A DNA stretch of 37,677 nt from Deltaproteobacteria bacterium (GCA_021799495.1 JAJZAI010000035.1:1-37677), one strand, 5' to 3'. Positions 8,576 to 16,773 are shown, numbered from the stretch's first letter. Program-made: numbers and translations. Notes: generated by a model from the sequence alone, not told the origin.

Positions 8576-8612
8576 AAAAAAAGGCGCGGCGTCCTCGCAG
8601 GCGCCGCGCCTT
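8576..8612 (-). terminator. Rho-independent terminator between convergent genes
   Basis: An 11-bp perfect stem (8581-8591 with 8602-8612, AAGGCGCGGCG and complement) has a 10-base loop. On the minus strand the stem is followed by seven T residues, so it should terminate the amidohydrolase gene at 8658-10337. On the plus strand only TT follows, so it is weaker for the LLM gene. Confidence 0.8.
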
Positions 8613-8657
8613 GACTGACTATCTATTTTCCGTCCGATTCGCCCTTTCGCGACGATC

Positions 8658-10337
8658 TCACTCGGCGGGCGTCGAACGCACCACTTCGCCCGGCAGCGCT
8701 CCGGTATGCTTGCCGTGCTCGAACAGGACGCCGCCGTTGACGATCGTGTACTCGATTCCCTCAGCCGGCATCACGAGCCGGCGCGCGCCGCCCGGCAAAT
8801 CATTCTGCATCCGCGCGCGCTTGCCCGAATCGACGGTGTTGTAATCGAAAATCGTGATGTCGGCCTTGAGCCCCGCTTTCAGCCGGCCGCGATCGCGGAT
8901 TCCGAAAAAGTCCGCCGGTTCGGACGTGATGCGCTGGACCGCGCGCTCGAGCGAAATCGCCTCGCGCCGGCGCACCCAGTTGCCGAGCAGATAGGTGGCG
9001 TAGCCGGCGTCGCAAAGCATATCGACATGCGCGCCGCCGTCCGACAGGCCGATCATCGTCCGAGAATCGTTGATCAGATCGCGGATTCCCTCTTCGTGGT
9101 ACTGCGCCATCGTGAACTGGATATTCAGGTCGTCTTCGATCGCAAGGTCGAGGAAGGTATCCAGCGGGTCCTCGCGCCGTTCCTCCGCGACCTCGCCGAC
9201 GGTCTTGCGCTCGTACTTCTTGAGCGCGGGATTCGCCGCCTCGAGGATTTCAACGCGATGCCACTTGCCGTTGAACAGATGCGGGCTTTGCAGATCCTTG
9301 CGAAACGCCGCGCGAAATTCCGGCTCCGCGTAAATCCGCTTCTGCTCTTCGACCGGCTGGTTGAAGGCGCGGTTCCACGATTGCATGTCCGAGAACGTGA
9401 ACGGATTGCGCAGATCGAGCTGCGCGACGAACGGCTTGCACAGCACTTGCGGCAGTCCGCCACGCCGGATCAGCGGCTCAAGCCGCGTCAGCGTTTCATT
9501 GGCGCGCTCCGGATTCTTGGGCGTCGTCGCCATCGCCAGCCAGGTCACCGGCCGGCCGCTCTCGGTCAGCAGCATGTCCAGCAATTCGTATTCGCTGTCG
9601 CTCACGCGGCCGATCTTTTTCGTCAGCGCCACCTCAATCGATCCCTTGCGCTGGCGTTTGAGCACGTTGGCGTACGATTTGAGTTCATCCTTGCTGGCGA
9701 GCCGGCAGGCCAGCGGCGTGCCCTGAAAGCCGATATGCTGCGCGAGCGTGGTGGTCGAAATTCCCATCGCGCCCGCCGCCATCGCCTCGTCGATCAGCGC
9801 GGCGATCTGCCTGGTTTCCGTTTCGGTCGCCGCGCGCTCCATCGACTCTTTGCCCATCACAAAATGGCGGAACGGCGTCAGCGGCGCGAGGAATCCCAGA
9901 TTGATTCCGGCGCGGCGCTTTTGCGCGGCGCCCATGAATTCCGGAAAAGTCACCCAATCCCAGGTCACGCCCTTGGCCAGCGATTCATAGGGAATCGCCT
10001 CGACGTTGGTCAGGTCCCACGCCGTGACTTCGCGATTGTCGGGCTTGCACGGCGCCACGCCGACGCCGCAGTTACCCATCACGACTGTGGTGATTCCATG
10101 CCACGACGTGCAACTGAGCATCGGATCCCAGCAGATCTGCGCGTCATAATGGGTATGCGGATCGACGAAGCCCGGCGCGACGATCAATTCCGACGCGTCG
10201 ATTTCGCGCTTTCCGCGTTCGCTCACCTTGCCGATTTCGGCGATTCGGCCGCCCTCCACCGCCACGTCCGCGCGAAAACGCGGCGCGCCGAGGCCGTCAA
10301 CCACCGTGCCATTTTTGATTACCAAGTCGTACGCCAT
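8658..10337 (-). CDS. N-acyl-D-amino-acid deacylase-like amidohydrolase
   Basis: 559 residues, D-aminoacylase branch of the amidohydrolase superfamily (metal-dependent TIM barrel flanked by a beta-sandwich). Visible are the first metal motif PGFVDPHTHYD (His61, His63), GNCGVGVAPC containing the bridging-type Cys90, and GLSDGGAH with the catalytic Asp near residue 450. The C-terminal sandwich includes GLKADITIFD. The (S/T)HxR segment that usually gives a metal-ligand His near the middle appears replaced (GSIEVALTKK), so one metal site may differ. Relatives hydrolyse N-acyl-D-amino acids or cyclic amides, but many environmental members have unknown substrates. The ATG at 10337 has AGGGGAAA upstream. 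It lies in tandem with another amidohydrolase 86 bases upstream. Confidence 0.85.
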   Translation of the reverse strand: MAYDLVIKNGTVVDGLGAPRFRADVAVEGGRIAEIGKVSERGKREIDASELIVAPGFVDPHTHYDAQICWDPMLSCTSWHGITTVVMGNCGVGVAPCKPDNREVTAWDLTNVEAIPYESLAKGVTWDWVTFPEFMGAAQKRRAGINLGFLAPLTPFRHFVMGKESMERAATETETRQIAALIDEAMAAGAMGISTTTLAQHIGFQGTPLACRLASKDELKSYANVLKRQRKGSIEVALTKKIGRVSDSEYELLDMLLTESGRPVTWLAMATTPKNPERANETLTRLEPLIRRGGLPQVLCKPFVAQLDLRNPFTFSDMQSWNRAFNQPVEEQKRIYAEPEFRAAFRKDLQSPHLFNGKWHRVEILEAANPALKKYERKTVGEVAEERREDPLDTFLDLAIEDDLNIQFTMAQYHEEGIRDLINDSRTMIGLSDGGAHVDMLCDAGYATYLLGNWVRRREAISLERAVQRITSEPADFFGIRDRGRLKAGLKADITIFDYNTVDSGKRARMQNDLPGGARRLVMPAEGIEYTIVNGGVLFEHGKHTGALPGEVVRSTPAE

Positions 10338-10423
10338 CGAATTTCCCCTGCCCGGAGCGGCGCTCCGTTACGCCGCCGCGCGATTTTCGGCGCGCGGCGC
10401 GATCCTCGCCGAGGATCGAATAC

Positions 10424-11575
10424 TCAGTTCAAATCTATGCGATACAGCTCCGCCGCGTTGCGGCTGATTATCTTGTTCTTCACGTCTTCCGGCACGCCGC
10501 GGAAATCCTCTTCGATCACCCTGAGCGAATTCGGCCAGGTGGAATCGGTATGCGGAAAGTCCGAGGCCCACATGAACCGATCCTCGCCGAAAAACCTGAA
10601 CAGCATCGGCCCGATCGGATCGTCCTGGAACGTCGCCCACATCTGGCGCCGCACGTACTCGCTCGGCTTCATGTCCAGCGGTTCACTCGACAGCGCGCCG
10701 AATTTCTCGAACGCATGATCGAGCCGGTACATGTAATGCGCGATCCAGCCCGTGTCGTTTTCCGCCGAAACGATGCGCAGTTCCGGAAAGCGCATCAGCA
10801 CGCCGCCGAAAATGATGTCAGTCAGCGACTTCTGCACCTCGTGGATCAGGTTCATGTAGCCGCGCGCGAACGACGGATTGCGCGATTTGATCTTTTCGCG
10901 CGCCTCCTTCGATTTCGGCGGCTTCTTCCCCGTCACGACGTGCAGCGACAGCGGCATCCGCAGCTCCTGCGCCGCCCGCCAGAACGGATCGTAATCGCGC
11001 AGATAGTAGGGCTTATCGCGCGGCGGCGCGCCCCAGATCATCGCGCCCTTGAGCCCTATCTTAGCCGCCCGTTCCAGTTCCCGCACCCCCTCGCCGATAT
11101 CCTCGAGCGAGACCAGCGCAATCGGATGGAACCGCTTGCGGTCGTGCGACGCGAACTCCGCCACCCAGTCGTTGAAGACGCGGAAGCAGGCGCGCTGCAA
11201 CTCCGCGTCGTCCAGTCCGAACAGCGGCATCCCGAGCGTCGTGTAGAGCACCTCGGCGCGCACCCCGTCGATATCCTGATCCTTGATCCGCTCGACCGGA
11301 TCCCATCCGCTCGGCCGCGCCGCCTCGTATCCGTCCTGACGGTTGGCGCGCCCGAGGAATTCTTTCAACTCCTTGCCGCTGCGCCCCGCCGCGAATCCGC
11401 CCGCGACCGGAAACGGCGAGATTCCCGGCGCAACGAACAGAAAATCGCCCTTGCTTTCGCTGCGGATTACGCGCGGCGCGCGCTCGCGGAATTTTTCGTC
11501 GAGCCGTTCAGTCCAAAGCTCGGCCGGCTCCATCATATGCGAGTCGGCCGAAATCACCGGATTCTCCGGCGCCAT
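10424..11575 (-). CDS. Amidohydrolase-2 family metal-dependent hydrolase/decarboxylase
   Basis: 383 residues, TIM-barrel amidohydrolase of the aminocarboxymuconate-semialdehyde/gamma-resorcylate decarboxylase-like family. Family marks are SADSHMMEP at 9-17 (the D-x-H first metal motif with following Glu), LSLHV near residue 214, SAENDTGW around 291-298, and ASDFPHTDSTWP near 340-351 with the last metal Asp. Such proteins decarboxylate or hydrolyse ring carboxylates or lactones and are common in aromatic and steroid degradation gene sets. An AGGAGGGA site precedes the ATG at 11575. It is probably co-transcribed with the amidohydrolase downstream. Confidence 0.88.
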   Translation of the reverse strand: MAPENPVISADSHMMEPAELWTERLDEKFRERAPRVIRSESKGDFLFVAPGISPFPVAGGFAAGRSGKELKEFLGRANRQDGYEAARPSGWDPVERIKDQDIDGVRAEVLYTTLGMPLFGLDDAELQRACFRVFNDWVAEFASHDRKRFHPIALVSLEDIGEGVRELERAAKIGLKGAMIWGAPPRDKPYYLRDYDPFWRAAQELRMPLSLHVVTGKKPPKSKEAREKIKSRNPSFARGYMNLIHEVQKSLTDIIFGGVLMRFPELRIVSAENDTGWIAHYMYRLDHAFEKFGALSSEPLDMKPSEYVRRQMWATFQDDPIGPMLFRFFGEDRFMWASDFPHTDSTWPNSLRVIEEDFRGVPEDVKNKIISRNAAELYRIDLN

Positions 11576-11750
11576 CGGCAGTCCCTCCTAATGATTTAGT
11601 GAAGGCTTGTTTATATCTTCTCTATCGCAGGTCGCGCGCCAAAGGGCAAGGACAACCGGTTTCGCGTTTCCGGCGAATATCAGCCGAAAATGATACCGCT
11701 TCGCCTATTCCACGCCGTATCGGCGCCTTGCCGGGCGCGGCGAATTTTTG

Positions 11751-11795
11751 CGGATGGATGGCCGGGTCAAGCCCGGCCATGACGCTCAAACATGA
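11751..11795. repeat. REP-like palindrome, copy C (inverted)
   Basis: A perfect 9-bp hairpin, ATGGCCGGG-TCAAG-CCCGGCCAT, spans 11758-11780. It is the inverse orientation of the first hairpin in the repeats at 12541 and 22379, with similar flanks (GGATGG and CATGAC). The rest of 11592-11936, between the divergent amidohydrolase and the secreted protein gene, shows no gene. Confidence 0.7.
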
Positions 11796-11936
11796 CGCTC
11801 GGATCAGTGACGCGCGACCATCGTGACGCAACCTCGCGCCGGAAACCCGGCTTCCAAGTGAGCCGCCGTTTCGATAAAACGCTCGCAATGCCACTACGGA
11901 CGCGGATTTCGAGGCAGCCGCGAGGGGGGCGACAGC

Positions 11937-12440
11937 GTGATCGGAAAACCAAACATGCCGGAGCGAAAAATTCCGCCGCGCGCGCTGACCGTGCTCGCGA
12001 TCCTCGCCGCCGTCGCTTGCGCAATTTTCACGTCCGCACCCGCCGCGCGCTCGCAATCCCGTCCCGCCCCCAGCGCTCAGGCGAGTCCCAAAGCCTCCGC
12101 CAAGGCCGCTCACGCCAAAAACGAAAACAAAAAAGAAAAGCCGGCCAAAAAGCGCCGCATCATCGCGATTTCGGTCGAAAAAGGCGGAATCTATACCATC
12201 ACCGGATTGAAAAAGGGCGCCGGCGTCCAAACCAAAACCGTCTCCAATCCCAACGCCCTGACTGTCGAGCCTCAATCGTCTGGCGATATCGTCCTGCTCG
12301 GAACCGAAGCGGGCCATTCCAGAATCGACGCCACTCTCGCCAACGGCGAGCAGGTCACCTACGACGTGACGATCAGCGCGGGCACGCCGCCGATCAATTC
12401 GCTGCGGTCCGGAACCGCGCCCAAATCGATCGCGCCCTAA
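11937..12440 (+). CDS. Exported small protein with pilus-N-terminal/BIG-like beta domain
   Basis: 167 residues from GTG 11937, supported by GAGGGGG upstream; an ATG at 11955 is the alternative. It has an N-terminal signal sequence (hydrophobic stretch about residues 17-32, likely cleavage after ARS or SQS), a basic Ala/Lys linker (40-73), then a beta-rich domain (77-150) with the pattern IAISVEKGG...VSNPNALTVEPQSSGDIVLLGTEAGHSRIDATLANGE. This resembles the N-terminal domain of CpaC/RcpA secretins (a BON-neighbouring, BIG-like fold). There is no secretin domain, so it is a stand-alone version. Extracytoplasmic, function unknown. Confidence 0.7.
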   Translation: MIGKPNMPERKIPPRALTVLAILAAVACAIFTSAPAARSQSRPAPSAQASPKASAKAAHAKNENKKEKPAKKRRIIAISVEKGGIYTITGLKKGAGVQTKTVSNPNALTVEPQSSGDIVLLGTEAGHSRIDATLANGEQVTYDVTISAGTPPINSLRSGTAPKSIAP

Positions 12441-12499
12441 GGAAGCTCCGCACCAGCCTGTTAGTCATTCCGAGCGTGGCGCGGCGGGAACCGCGCGCG

Positions 12500-12640
12500 C
12501 ATTGGCGAGTTCCGTTTGTTGGCCATGCCCGCGCATCTATCGATTTGGCGAGTTCCTCCTGTCAGTCATGCCCGGGCTTGACCCGGGCATCCATCGATTT
12601 GGATTCGCGGGTCAGGCCCGCGAATGACGCGGCGGTCGCT
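12500..12640. repeat. Double-hairpin interspersed repeat, copy A, with degenerate partial copy
   Basis: The full unit 12541-12640 contains two perfect 9-bp hairpins: 12568-12590 (ATGCCCGGG-CTTGA-CCCGGGCAT) and 12603-12625 (ATTCGCGGG-TCAGG-CCCGCGAAT). Its first 47 bases are identical to those at 22379-22425. A shorter degraded version of the left half (TTGGCGAGTTCC ... CATGCCCG ... CATC-TATCGATTT) sits immediately upstream at about 12500-12545. It lies between convergent genes and could act as a bidirectional transcription end. Confidence 0.8.
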
Positions 12641-12642
12641 CG

Positions 12643-13212
12643 TCAGCGCAGACGCTCGGCCGCGAACGCGATCGCCAGCGCGATCAGGATCGCGCCCGCC
12701 GCCCGTTCCGCCCCGCGCTTGTATCGTTCGCCCAGCCGCCCGCCGAATTTCAGCCCGACCAGAGTGAAGCTGGTCGTCGTTCCACACAGCATGATCAGCA
12801 GCGGCGCAAGCGGAATTCTCGCGGCCGGCAGCGCCGCGCCGACGCCGAGCGAATCCAGGCTGATCGACAGCGACGTCATGACCAGGCCGAGTCCGCGCGT
12901 CGCCTCGAAATTCGGCTCCGGCTCGTCGCGCATGGACTCCCGCATCAGCATCGCGCCGACCGCGACCAGCAGCGCGATTCCCGCGTACGCGCCGATTTCG
13001 CCGAGCAATCTGCCGGCCCCCACGCCAAGCTGGTAGCCGATCACCTGCATCGCTATCTCGGCGCCGGCGAACGACAACCCCAGCCTGATACTCGCCTCGC
13101 GCGATACCTGCGCGATTCCCACGCCGACCGAAATCGCGAGCACGTCGAGCCCCACAGCCAGCGCGACCGCGAAGGTTTTGCCCAGAGTGATCAGATCATG
13201 ATGGATGCCCAA
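12643..13212 (-). CDS. mntP: MntP-family manganese efflux pump
   Basis: 189 residues with six hydrophobic segments arranged as two repeats of three. The duplicated acidic motifs are present: ALAVGLDVLAISVGVG (Asp23) and SLSISLDSLGVG (Asp120), the hallmark of the MntP/DUF204 Mn(II) exporters in the inner membrane. The length matches the family. The start ATG 13212 is the only one consistent with the N-terminal helix. In Enterobacteria mntP sits under a yybP-ykoY Mn riboswitch; I see no such structure upstream here, and the upstream DNA is an IS remnant. This gene seems unrelated to its neighbours. Confidence 0.85.
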   Translation of the reverse strand: MGIHHDLITLGKTFAVALAVGLDVLAISVGVGIAQVSREASIRLGLSFAGAEIAMQVIGYQLGVGAGRLLGEIGAYAGIALLVAVGAMLMRESMRDEPEPNFEATRGLGLVMTSLSISLDSLGVGAALPAARIPLAPLLIMLCGTTTSFTLVGLKFGGRLGERYKRGAERAAGAILIALAIAFAAERLR

Positions 13213-13303
13213 GATTCTTGTCCCGCACCACGCCGCCCGTCAGTTCAAAAGTAGAGTCGGTTGTCATTTTCCCCCGCAGGGGGCGGAATCAGTTTCTCCG
13301 TCT

Positions 13304-13620
13304 TCAGTTGCGCGAAGTTGCATGGTCGATCCGCGCCAGACTGCAAGCGTGCCGCTGGCTGAACCCATGACGCTCCATGATATGAGCCATCGGCGTCCGC
13401 TACGGCGCAGGCTTCAGCAGTTTTTACCGAACAGGTCTTTCAATGCCGCGTTGTCCAGCATCGCTTCGGCTAGCAGCGTCTTGAGCCGGCGGTTCTCATC
13501 TCTCAGCCCTTTGAATCTGTTCGCATCTGACACTTACATGCAGCCGTACTTGGCTTTTTACTTATAAAGGGTTGCGTCAGAGATCTCGTGGCGTCAGCAC
13601 ACTTCTTCCAAAATTCATGG
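13304..13620 (-). pseudogene. IS3-family transposase remnant (orfA with stops, orfB start fragment)
   Basis: Reading the minus strand, 13414-13620 encodes a recognisable IS3 OrfA C-terminal half: E-V-C-stop-RHEISDATLYK-stop-KAKYG, then C-M-stop-VSDANRFKGL, then DENRRLKTLLAEAMLDNAAL and KDLFGKN up to its normal stop. Three in-frame stops interrupt it. Immediately downstream, in a different frame (13304-13399), is the opening of OrfB: MAHIMERHGFSQRHACSLARI, ending at a premature stop. The rest of the element and its inverted repeats are gone. It borders the restriction-modification genes and marks a past insertion. Confidence 0.85.
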
Positions 13621-13628
13621 GCGTAAGA

Positions 13629-14234
13629 TCAAAAACCCAAGATTGTGGCGACGAATCGAGTCCGCGCGTAGAATGCGCGGCTTTTGCTCCCATGTCCCGG
13701 CCCCTTTGTTCGCGGTTGAACAAGCACACCCATCGCCCCGGTCAATTCGTCGAAGCCTTTCGTTGCAATTGTCATTCGAACAGATTCGTAATCCGCTTTG
13801 ACCTGATTTAGGATATTCGGATCATCGAGGTTAAACGTTGAGACACGCACCAGCAGACTTCGCTCTTCCTTTTGCGATTCAAAGACTCGCGCGCACACGA
13901 CCGCCTTTCGTAACTTGTTGAACAGGTGGCTTTGTTCAAACGGAGTCTGTAGCACGTTGTAGGCGTCGATCATCGTGATCGCCATCGTCTCCTTCACTTG
14001 CAAATCGCCCCTGGAGTTTCGTTTCAGCGGAACGACCTTCAGTTCCCACGATCCGAAGTTTGGCGATTGAGCAGAGTTGATGGGCAATCCCAGATAGCGC
14101 TCCAGAACATGGCCCGCCCACCCTTTGTTCTTCTTCCCGCCTCGCCAAACAGTTACCTGATACTTGCCTGCCAGCGCTCGGAGGTCATGGCCTTCGAGTT
14201 CCTTCAGCTTCGCAACTGCTTGCTCGCGTTCCAT
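13629..14234 (-). CDS. MutH/Sau3AI-like type II restriction endonuclease
   Basis: 201 residues. It matches the MutH/Sau3AI fold: NKGWAGHVLERYLGL (36-50, aligning with MutH around its Glu56), SPNFGSWELKVVPL (57-70, the catalytic E-x-K with Glu64 and Lys66), FEQSHLFNKLRK (99-110), and a C-terminal KSRAFYARTRFVATIL like the MutH end (FYLKKNFTSALLA). The first catalytic acid, Asp70 of MutH, is Asn59 here, so activity may be lost or the residue may differ in this subfamily. It begins 8 bases after the methylase stop and has no clear ribosome site, so translation is probably coupled. With a DpnA-type methylase the expected target is GATC (inference). Lower GC than the surrounding genes. Confidence 0.85.
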   Translation of the reverse strand: MEREQAVAKLKELEGHDLRALAGKYQVTVWRGGKKNKGWAGHVLERYLGLPINSAQSPNFGSWELKVVPLKRNSRGDLQVKETMAITMIDAYNVLQTPFEQSHLFNKLRKAVVCARVFESQKEERSLLVRVSTFNLDDPNILNQVKADYESVRMTIATKGFDELTGAMGVLVQPRTKGPGHGSKSRAFYARTRFVATILGF

Positions 14235-14242
14235 AACGGCAT

Positions 14243-15271
14243 TCAGAGAATCGACGCTGATGCCTTTGGTTTTTGCGCAAACAGATCTTGGGATTCTTGG
14301 TTCTCTGCCGTGACCCTAGCCATCGATAACGCGATATGATCCTCATCCGCTTCGATACCTACGCAGTGTCGCCCATTACGAATCGCTGCAATCGCCGTCG
14401 TGCCCCCACCGATAAATGGGTCCAGCACAACGTCACCTTTGTTCGTTGAGGCGAGCAAACAGCGCTCGACGAGGGCGACAGGCTTCTGAGTCGGGTGCTT
14501 GCCGCACGATTTCTCATCACCACCCGGCGAGGCGATCGTCCAGACGGTTTTCATCTGCTTGCCGCGGTTGATGTGGCGCATGAGGTCGTAATTGAAGCAG
14601 TGCTTGCTCTTCTCATTTTTGGCCGCCCAGAGGACGGTCTCAGTTGAGTGGGTGAAGTAGCGGCAGGAGAGGTTTGGCGGCGGGTTGGGTTTTTCCCAAG
14701 TGATGTCGTTGAGAATCTTGAAGCCAAGCTGCTGCATCGCATAGCCGATGGAAAAGATGACGTGTAGCGTGCCGCTGACCCAGATGGTGCCGTTGGGTTT
14801 GAGCACGCGCTGGCAGCGGCGTAGCCATTCGAGGTTAAACTCGTGATTAAGTTCGGGTCCGCGCGATTTGTCCCAATCGCCCTTGTCCACCTTCACCATC
14901 TTACCAGCGTGGCAGGTGATGCCTCCGTTGGAGAGGAAATAAGGTGGATCGGCAAAGATGCAGTCGAAACGGCCGTCGGGATATTTCGCGGCAATAGCGT
15001 CGAGGAGTTCGAGGCAGTTGCCGTGGTATATCCACACGCCGCGGGCATCGTCACGGTAGGCGAGACGCGGAGGAGGGAGCGCAGCCCGCTCCGAATGCCC
15101 GAGTGACGGGACGTCGTCCTTTGGTTGGACGCTGCCATCTTCGCGAAGAACGAAGGACGCCGTGGCAACCGGCACGGCGTCTGAATCGCCAAACGGAGCC
15201 CCGTTCTCGGCGGCCGGAGGCGGTGTTGAGCAGTGACCACGCTGCTTTTGCTGTTTAAGTTTCTTCGCCAT
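14243..15271 (-). CDS. DpnA-like N6-adenine DNA methyltransferase (beta class)
   Basis: 342 residues. The core from about residue 78 (GVWIYHGNCLELLDAI) runs through ADPPYFLSNGGITC (motif IV, DPPY at 108-111), WVSGTLHVI, WEKPNPPPNLSCRYFTHSTE, HPTQKP and DPFIGGGTT (motif I, near residue 290). Order DPPY before FxGxG makes it a beta-class enzyme. The PPYFLSNGG and CRYFTHSTE blocks match what I recall of DpnA (M2.DpnII), which methylates adenine in GATC. About 75 N-terminal residues before the core are extra and low in conservation-like features, so the true start could be later. Together with the MutH-like gene 8 bases downstream it forms a restriction-modification unit, or a surviving methylase if the nuclease is dead. 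Confidence 0.9.
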   Translation of the reverse strand: MAKKLKQQKQRGHCSTPPPAAENGAPFGDSDAVPVATASFVLREDGSVQPKDDVPSLGHSERAALPPPRLAYRDDARGVWIYHGNCLELLDAIAAKYPDGRFDCIFADPPYFLSNGGITCHAGKMVKVDKGDWDKSRGPELNHEFNLEWLRRCQRVLKPNGTIWVSGTLHVIFSIGYAMQQLGFKILNDITWEKPNPPPNLSCRYFTHSTETVLWAAKNEKSKHCFNYDLMRHINRGKQMKTVWTIASPGGDEKSCGKHPTQKPVALVERCLLASTNKGDVVLDPFIGGGTTAIAAIRNGRHCVGIEADEDHIALSMARVTAENQESQDLFAQKPKASASIL

Positions 15272-15369
15272 CCCACGATCAATTCGTCAGACTAGCGCGC
15301 AGGTCAAGTTATACTTATCGCCTGATGCATGTTGTTGCGACGAACGCCTCGGCTCAGACAAGAAATCCC

Positions 15370-15543
15370 TTAGCTTTCGGTGGGCGAAGGCGCTGAATCG
15401 GCGGGCGTTTGAGCTGTAGGTCTCACGCCAATCCATAGCTTCACACTCGGAACAAGCAGCGGCAATTCATCGCCTTGGTCGAATGGAATTTTCTCCGCAG
15501 CTCTTGACAGAGGCAGACAATCCGGCGTGGTGAGCGATTCCAT
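15370..15543 (-). CDS. Small hypothetical ORF in the defence insert
   Basis: A possible 57-residue product starting MESLTTPDCLPLS and ending TPADSAPSPTES. No recognised domain and only a weak ribosome site. It lies between the methylase and the tRNA fragment and could be the end of a broken gene or no gene at all. The remainder of 15272-15649 holds only the tRNA fragment. Confidence 0.25.
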   Translation of the reverse strand: MESLTTPDCLPLSRAAEKIPFDQGDELPLLVPSVKLWIGVRPTAQTPADSAPSPTES

Positions 15544-15588
15544 GTCCGTGTTAATCTCAGAAAACTCGGCGATTTCGCTTGATTTCTT

Positions 15589-15638
15589 TGGAGCCGCCCG
15601 TCGGATTCGAACCGACGACCTGCTAAATCCAAATCGGC
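15589..15638 (-). tRNA. Truncated tRNA, 3' half only (probable attachment-site scar)
   Basis: On the minus strand the end of a tRNA is readable: CCA at 15591-15589, U73 at 15592, a 7-base acceptor 3' strand (15593-15599, GGGCGGC), a perfect T-arm (15600-15616, GTCGG-TTCGAAT-CCGAC), a 5-base variable loop and an anticodon arm (15622-15638, one stem mismatch, loop TTTGGAT). No D-arm or acceptor 5' strand follows; the stop codon of the esterase gene begins 11 bases further on. It is therefore a fragment, not a functional gene. 3' tRNA halves are typical integrase att duplicates; here it lies at the edge of the lower-GC insert. Confidence 0.6.
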
Positions 15639-15649
15639 GAGCGCCCCCC

Positions 15650-16537
15650 TCACACGTGTCGGTGCAGGAAGTCGAACAGCTTGCGCAGCGAGTCGTTCGA
15701 CGCCGACAGCATCCACACTTGGATATAGCCGTGCGGCATGTCGGGTACGATATGCAGCTCGTGCTCGATTCCGGCCTTCCGGCACGCCTCCGCCATCGCA
15801 TGCGACTCCGGCAGCAGCGGATCGTCGTCGCCGCAAATGATGAACTGCGGCGGCATCGCGCCCGCCTTCACCGCGTTGAGCGGACTCACCCGCGGATCGT
15901 TCAGCAGCGCCGGATAGCCGCCGGCCAGATACGCCCGCGCCATCATGTCGAGATTCATCGACTTGTCGCTCCGCCCCAGCACGGCGGGAACGTCGAACAA
16001 TCCGTAAATCAGCACGCCGGCCTTGAACCTGATCGGGTTCGGATCGGCGCCAAGCGCGATTGTCGCCGCCGCCGCGAGATTCGCCCCCGCCGAATCGCCG
16101 CCGATCGCGATCCGCGCCGGGTCGCCCTTGTAGCGCGCCCCGTTCGCCAGCGCCCAGCGCGCCGCGAAGATGCAATCGTCGAGGCCGGCCGGAAACGGAT
16201 TTTCCGGCGCGAGCCGGTAGTCCAGATTGATCGTCAGACAGCCCGCCTCCGCGAACTGCATCCCGAGCTTCTGATGGCTCTTCGCGCTGCCCGCGACCCA
16301 TCCGCCGCCGTGCAGATAAAGCATGATCGGAAACGGCCCCGCGCCTTTGGGCACGGAGATGTCGGCGCGCAAACCGGGGCGCAATTCGACGTCGGGATGG
16401 AACTCGCCGATCTCCGGCGCGCGCGCATTGAGCGCGCCCTGCCCCTTTTCGATAAATCCGCGCAGCGAAGGAATGTCCTTCGCCGGCGACCTCATCCCGG
16501 CTTTTACTTTGGCGAGAATTTCCGCTTCGCTGGCCAT
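15650..16537 (-). CDS. Alpha/beta-hydrolase, HSL-family esterase
   Basis: 295 residues, hormone-sensitive-lipase-like carboxylesterase. The oxyanion motif HGGGW is at 76-80, the nucleophile elbow GDSAG at 147-151 (Ser149), the acid lies in GDDDPLLPES (Asp around 238-239) and the His in DMPHGY (His269). YRLAPENPFPAGLDD (107-121) is the typical HSL segment. GGGAGGC precedes the ATG. No signal peptide, so cytoplasmic; it probably hydrolyses short-chain esters or lactone products, which would suit Baeyer-Villiger-type chemistry by the LLMs (inference). It diverges from the GST gene at 16774, and its 3' end abuts the tRNA fragment. Confidence 0.9.
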   Translation of the reverse strand: MASEAEILAKVKAGMRSPAKDIPSLRGFIEKGQGALNARAPEIGEFHPDVELRPGLRADISVPKGAGPFPIMLYLHGGGWVAGSAKSHQKLGMQFAEAGCLTINLDYRLAPENPFPAGLDDCIFAARWALANGARYKGDPARIAIGGDSAGANLAAAATIALGADPNPIRFKAGVLIYGLFDVPAVLGRSDKSMNLDMMARAYLAGGYPALLNDPRVSPLNAVKAGAMPPQFIICGDDDPLLPESHAMAEACRKAGIEHELHIVPDMPHGYIQVWMLSASNDSLRKLFDFLHRHV

Positions 16538-16691
16538 GTTCGATGCCTCCCCGGTAAAGTCCGCGTGCGGCCGGCGCTTTCGCCGTCGTCCCCGCCGCTT
16601 GCGGCTTGCCCGCTAAACTGCATCAGGCGCGCCCGCGATGTAAAGCGCCGCGCCGATGGCCCGCGCGGCGGCCAATCGGCCGGAATATCGA

Positions 16692-16723
16692 GGTTGCATG
16701 ATGCAACCGGGAGTTTCTATAGT
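16692..16723 (+). promoter_or_regulatory. Palindrome overlapping a putative promoter for the GST gene
   Basis: A perfect inverted repeat GGTTGCA-TGA-TGCAACC at 16692-16708 is followed by TATAGT at 16718-16723, 50 bases before the GST start. The TTGCAT inside the palindrome is spaced 18 bp from TATAGT, so a repressor bound here would cover the -35 region. Which regulator is unknown. Confidence 0.45.
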
Positions 16724-16773
16724 TCGCTGGTGCGGCCGGTCCGCGCCGCACGATCCATCTCGCGGAGGCGTCA

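Noticed and set aside
8706-10718. A 670-codon open frame on the plus strand over the amidohydrolase genes
   Set aside because: It is antisense to two well-supported amidohydrolases, is Arg/Ala-rich without domains, and results from high GC at third codon positions.
12541-12640. CRISPR array
   Set aside because: The repeats are hairpin elements scattered over 10 kb, not evenly spaced direct repeats with spacers, and there are no cas genes.
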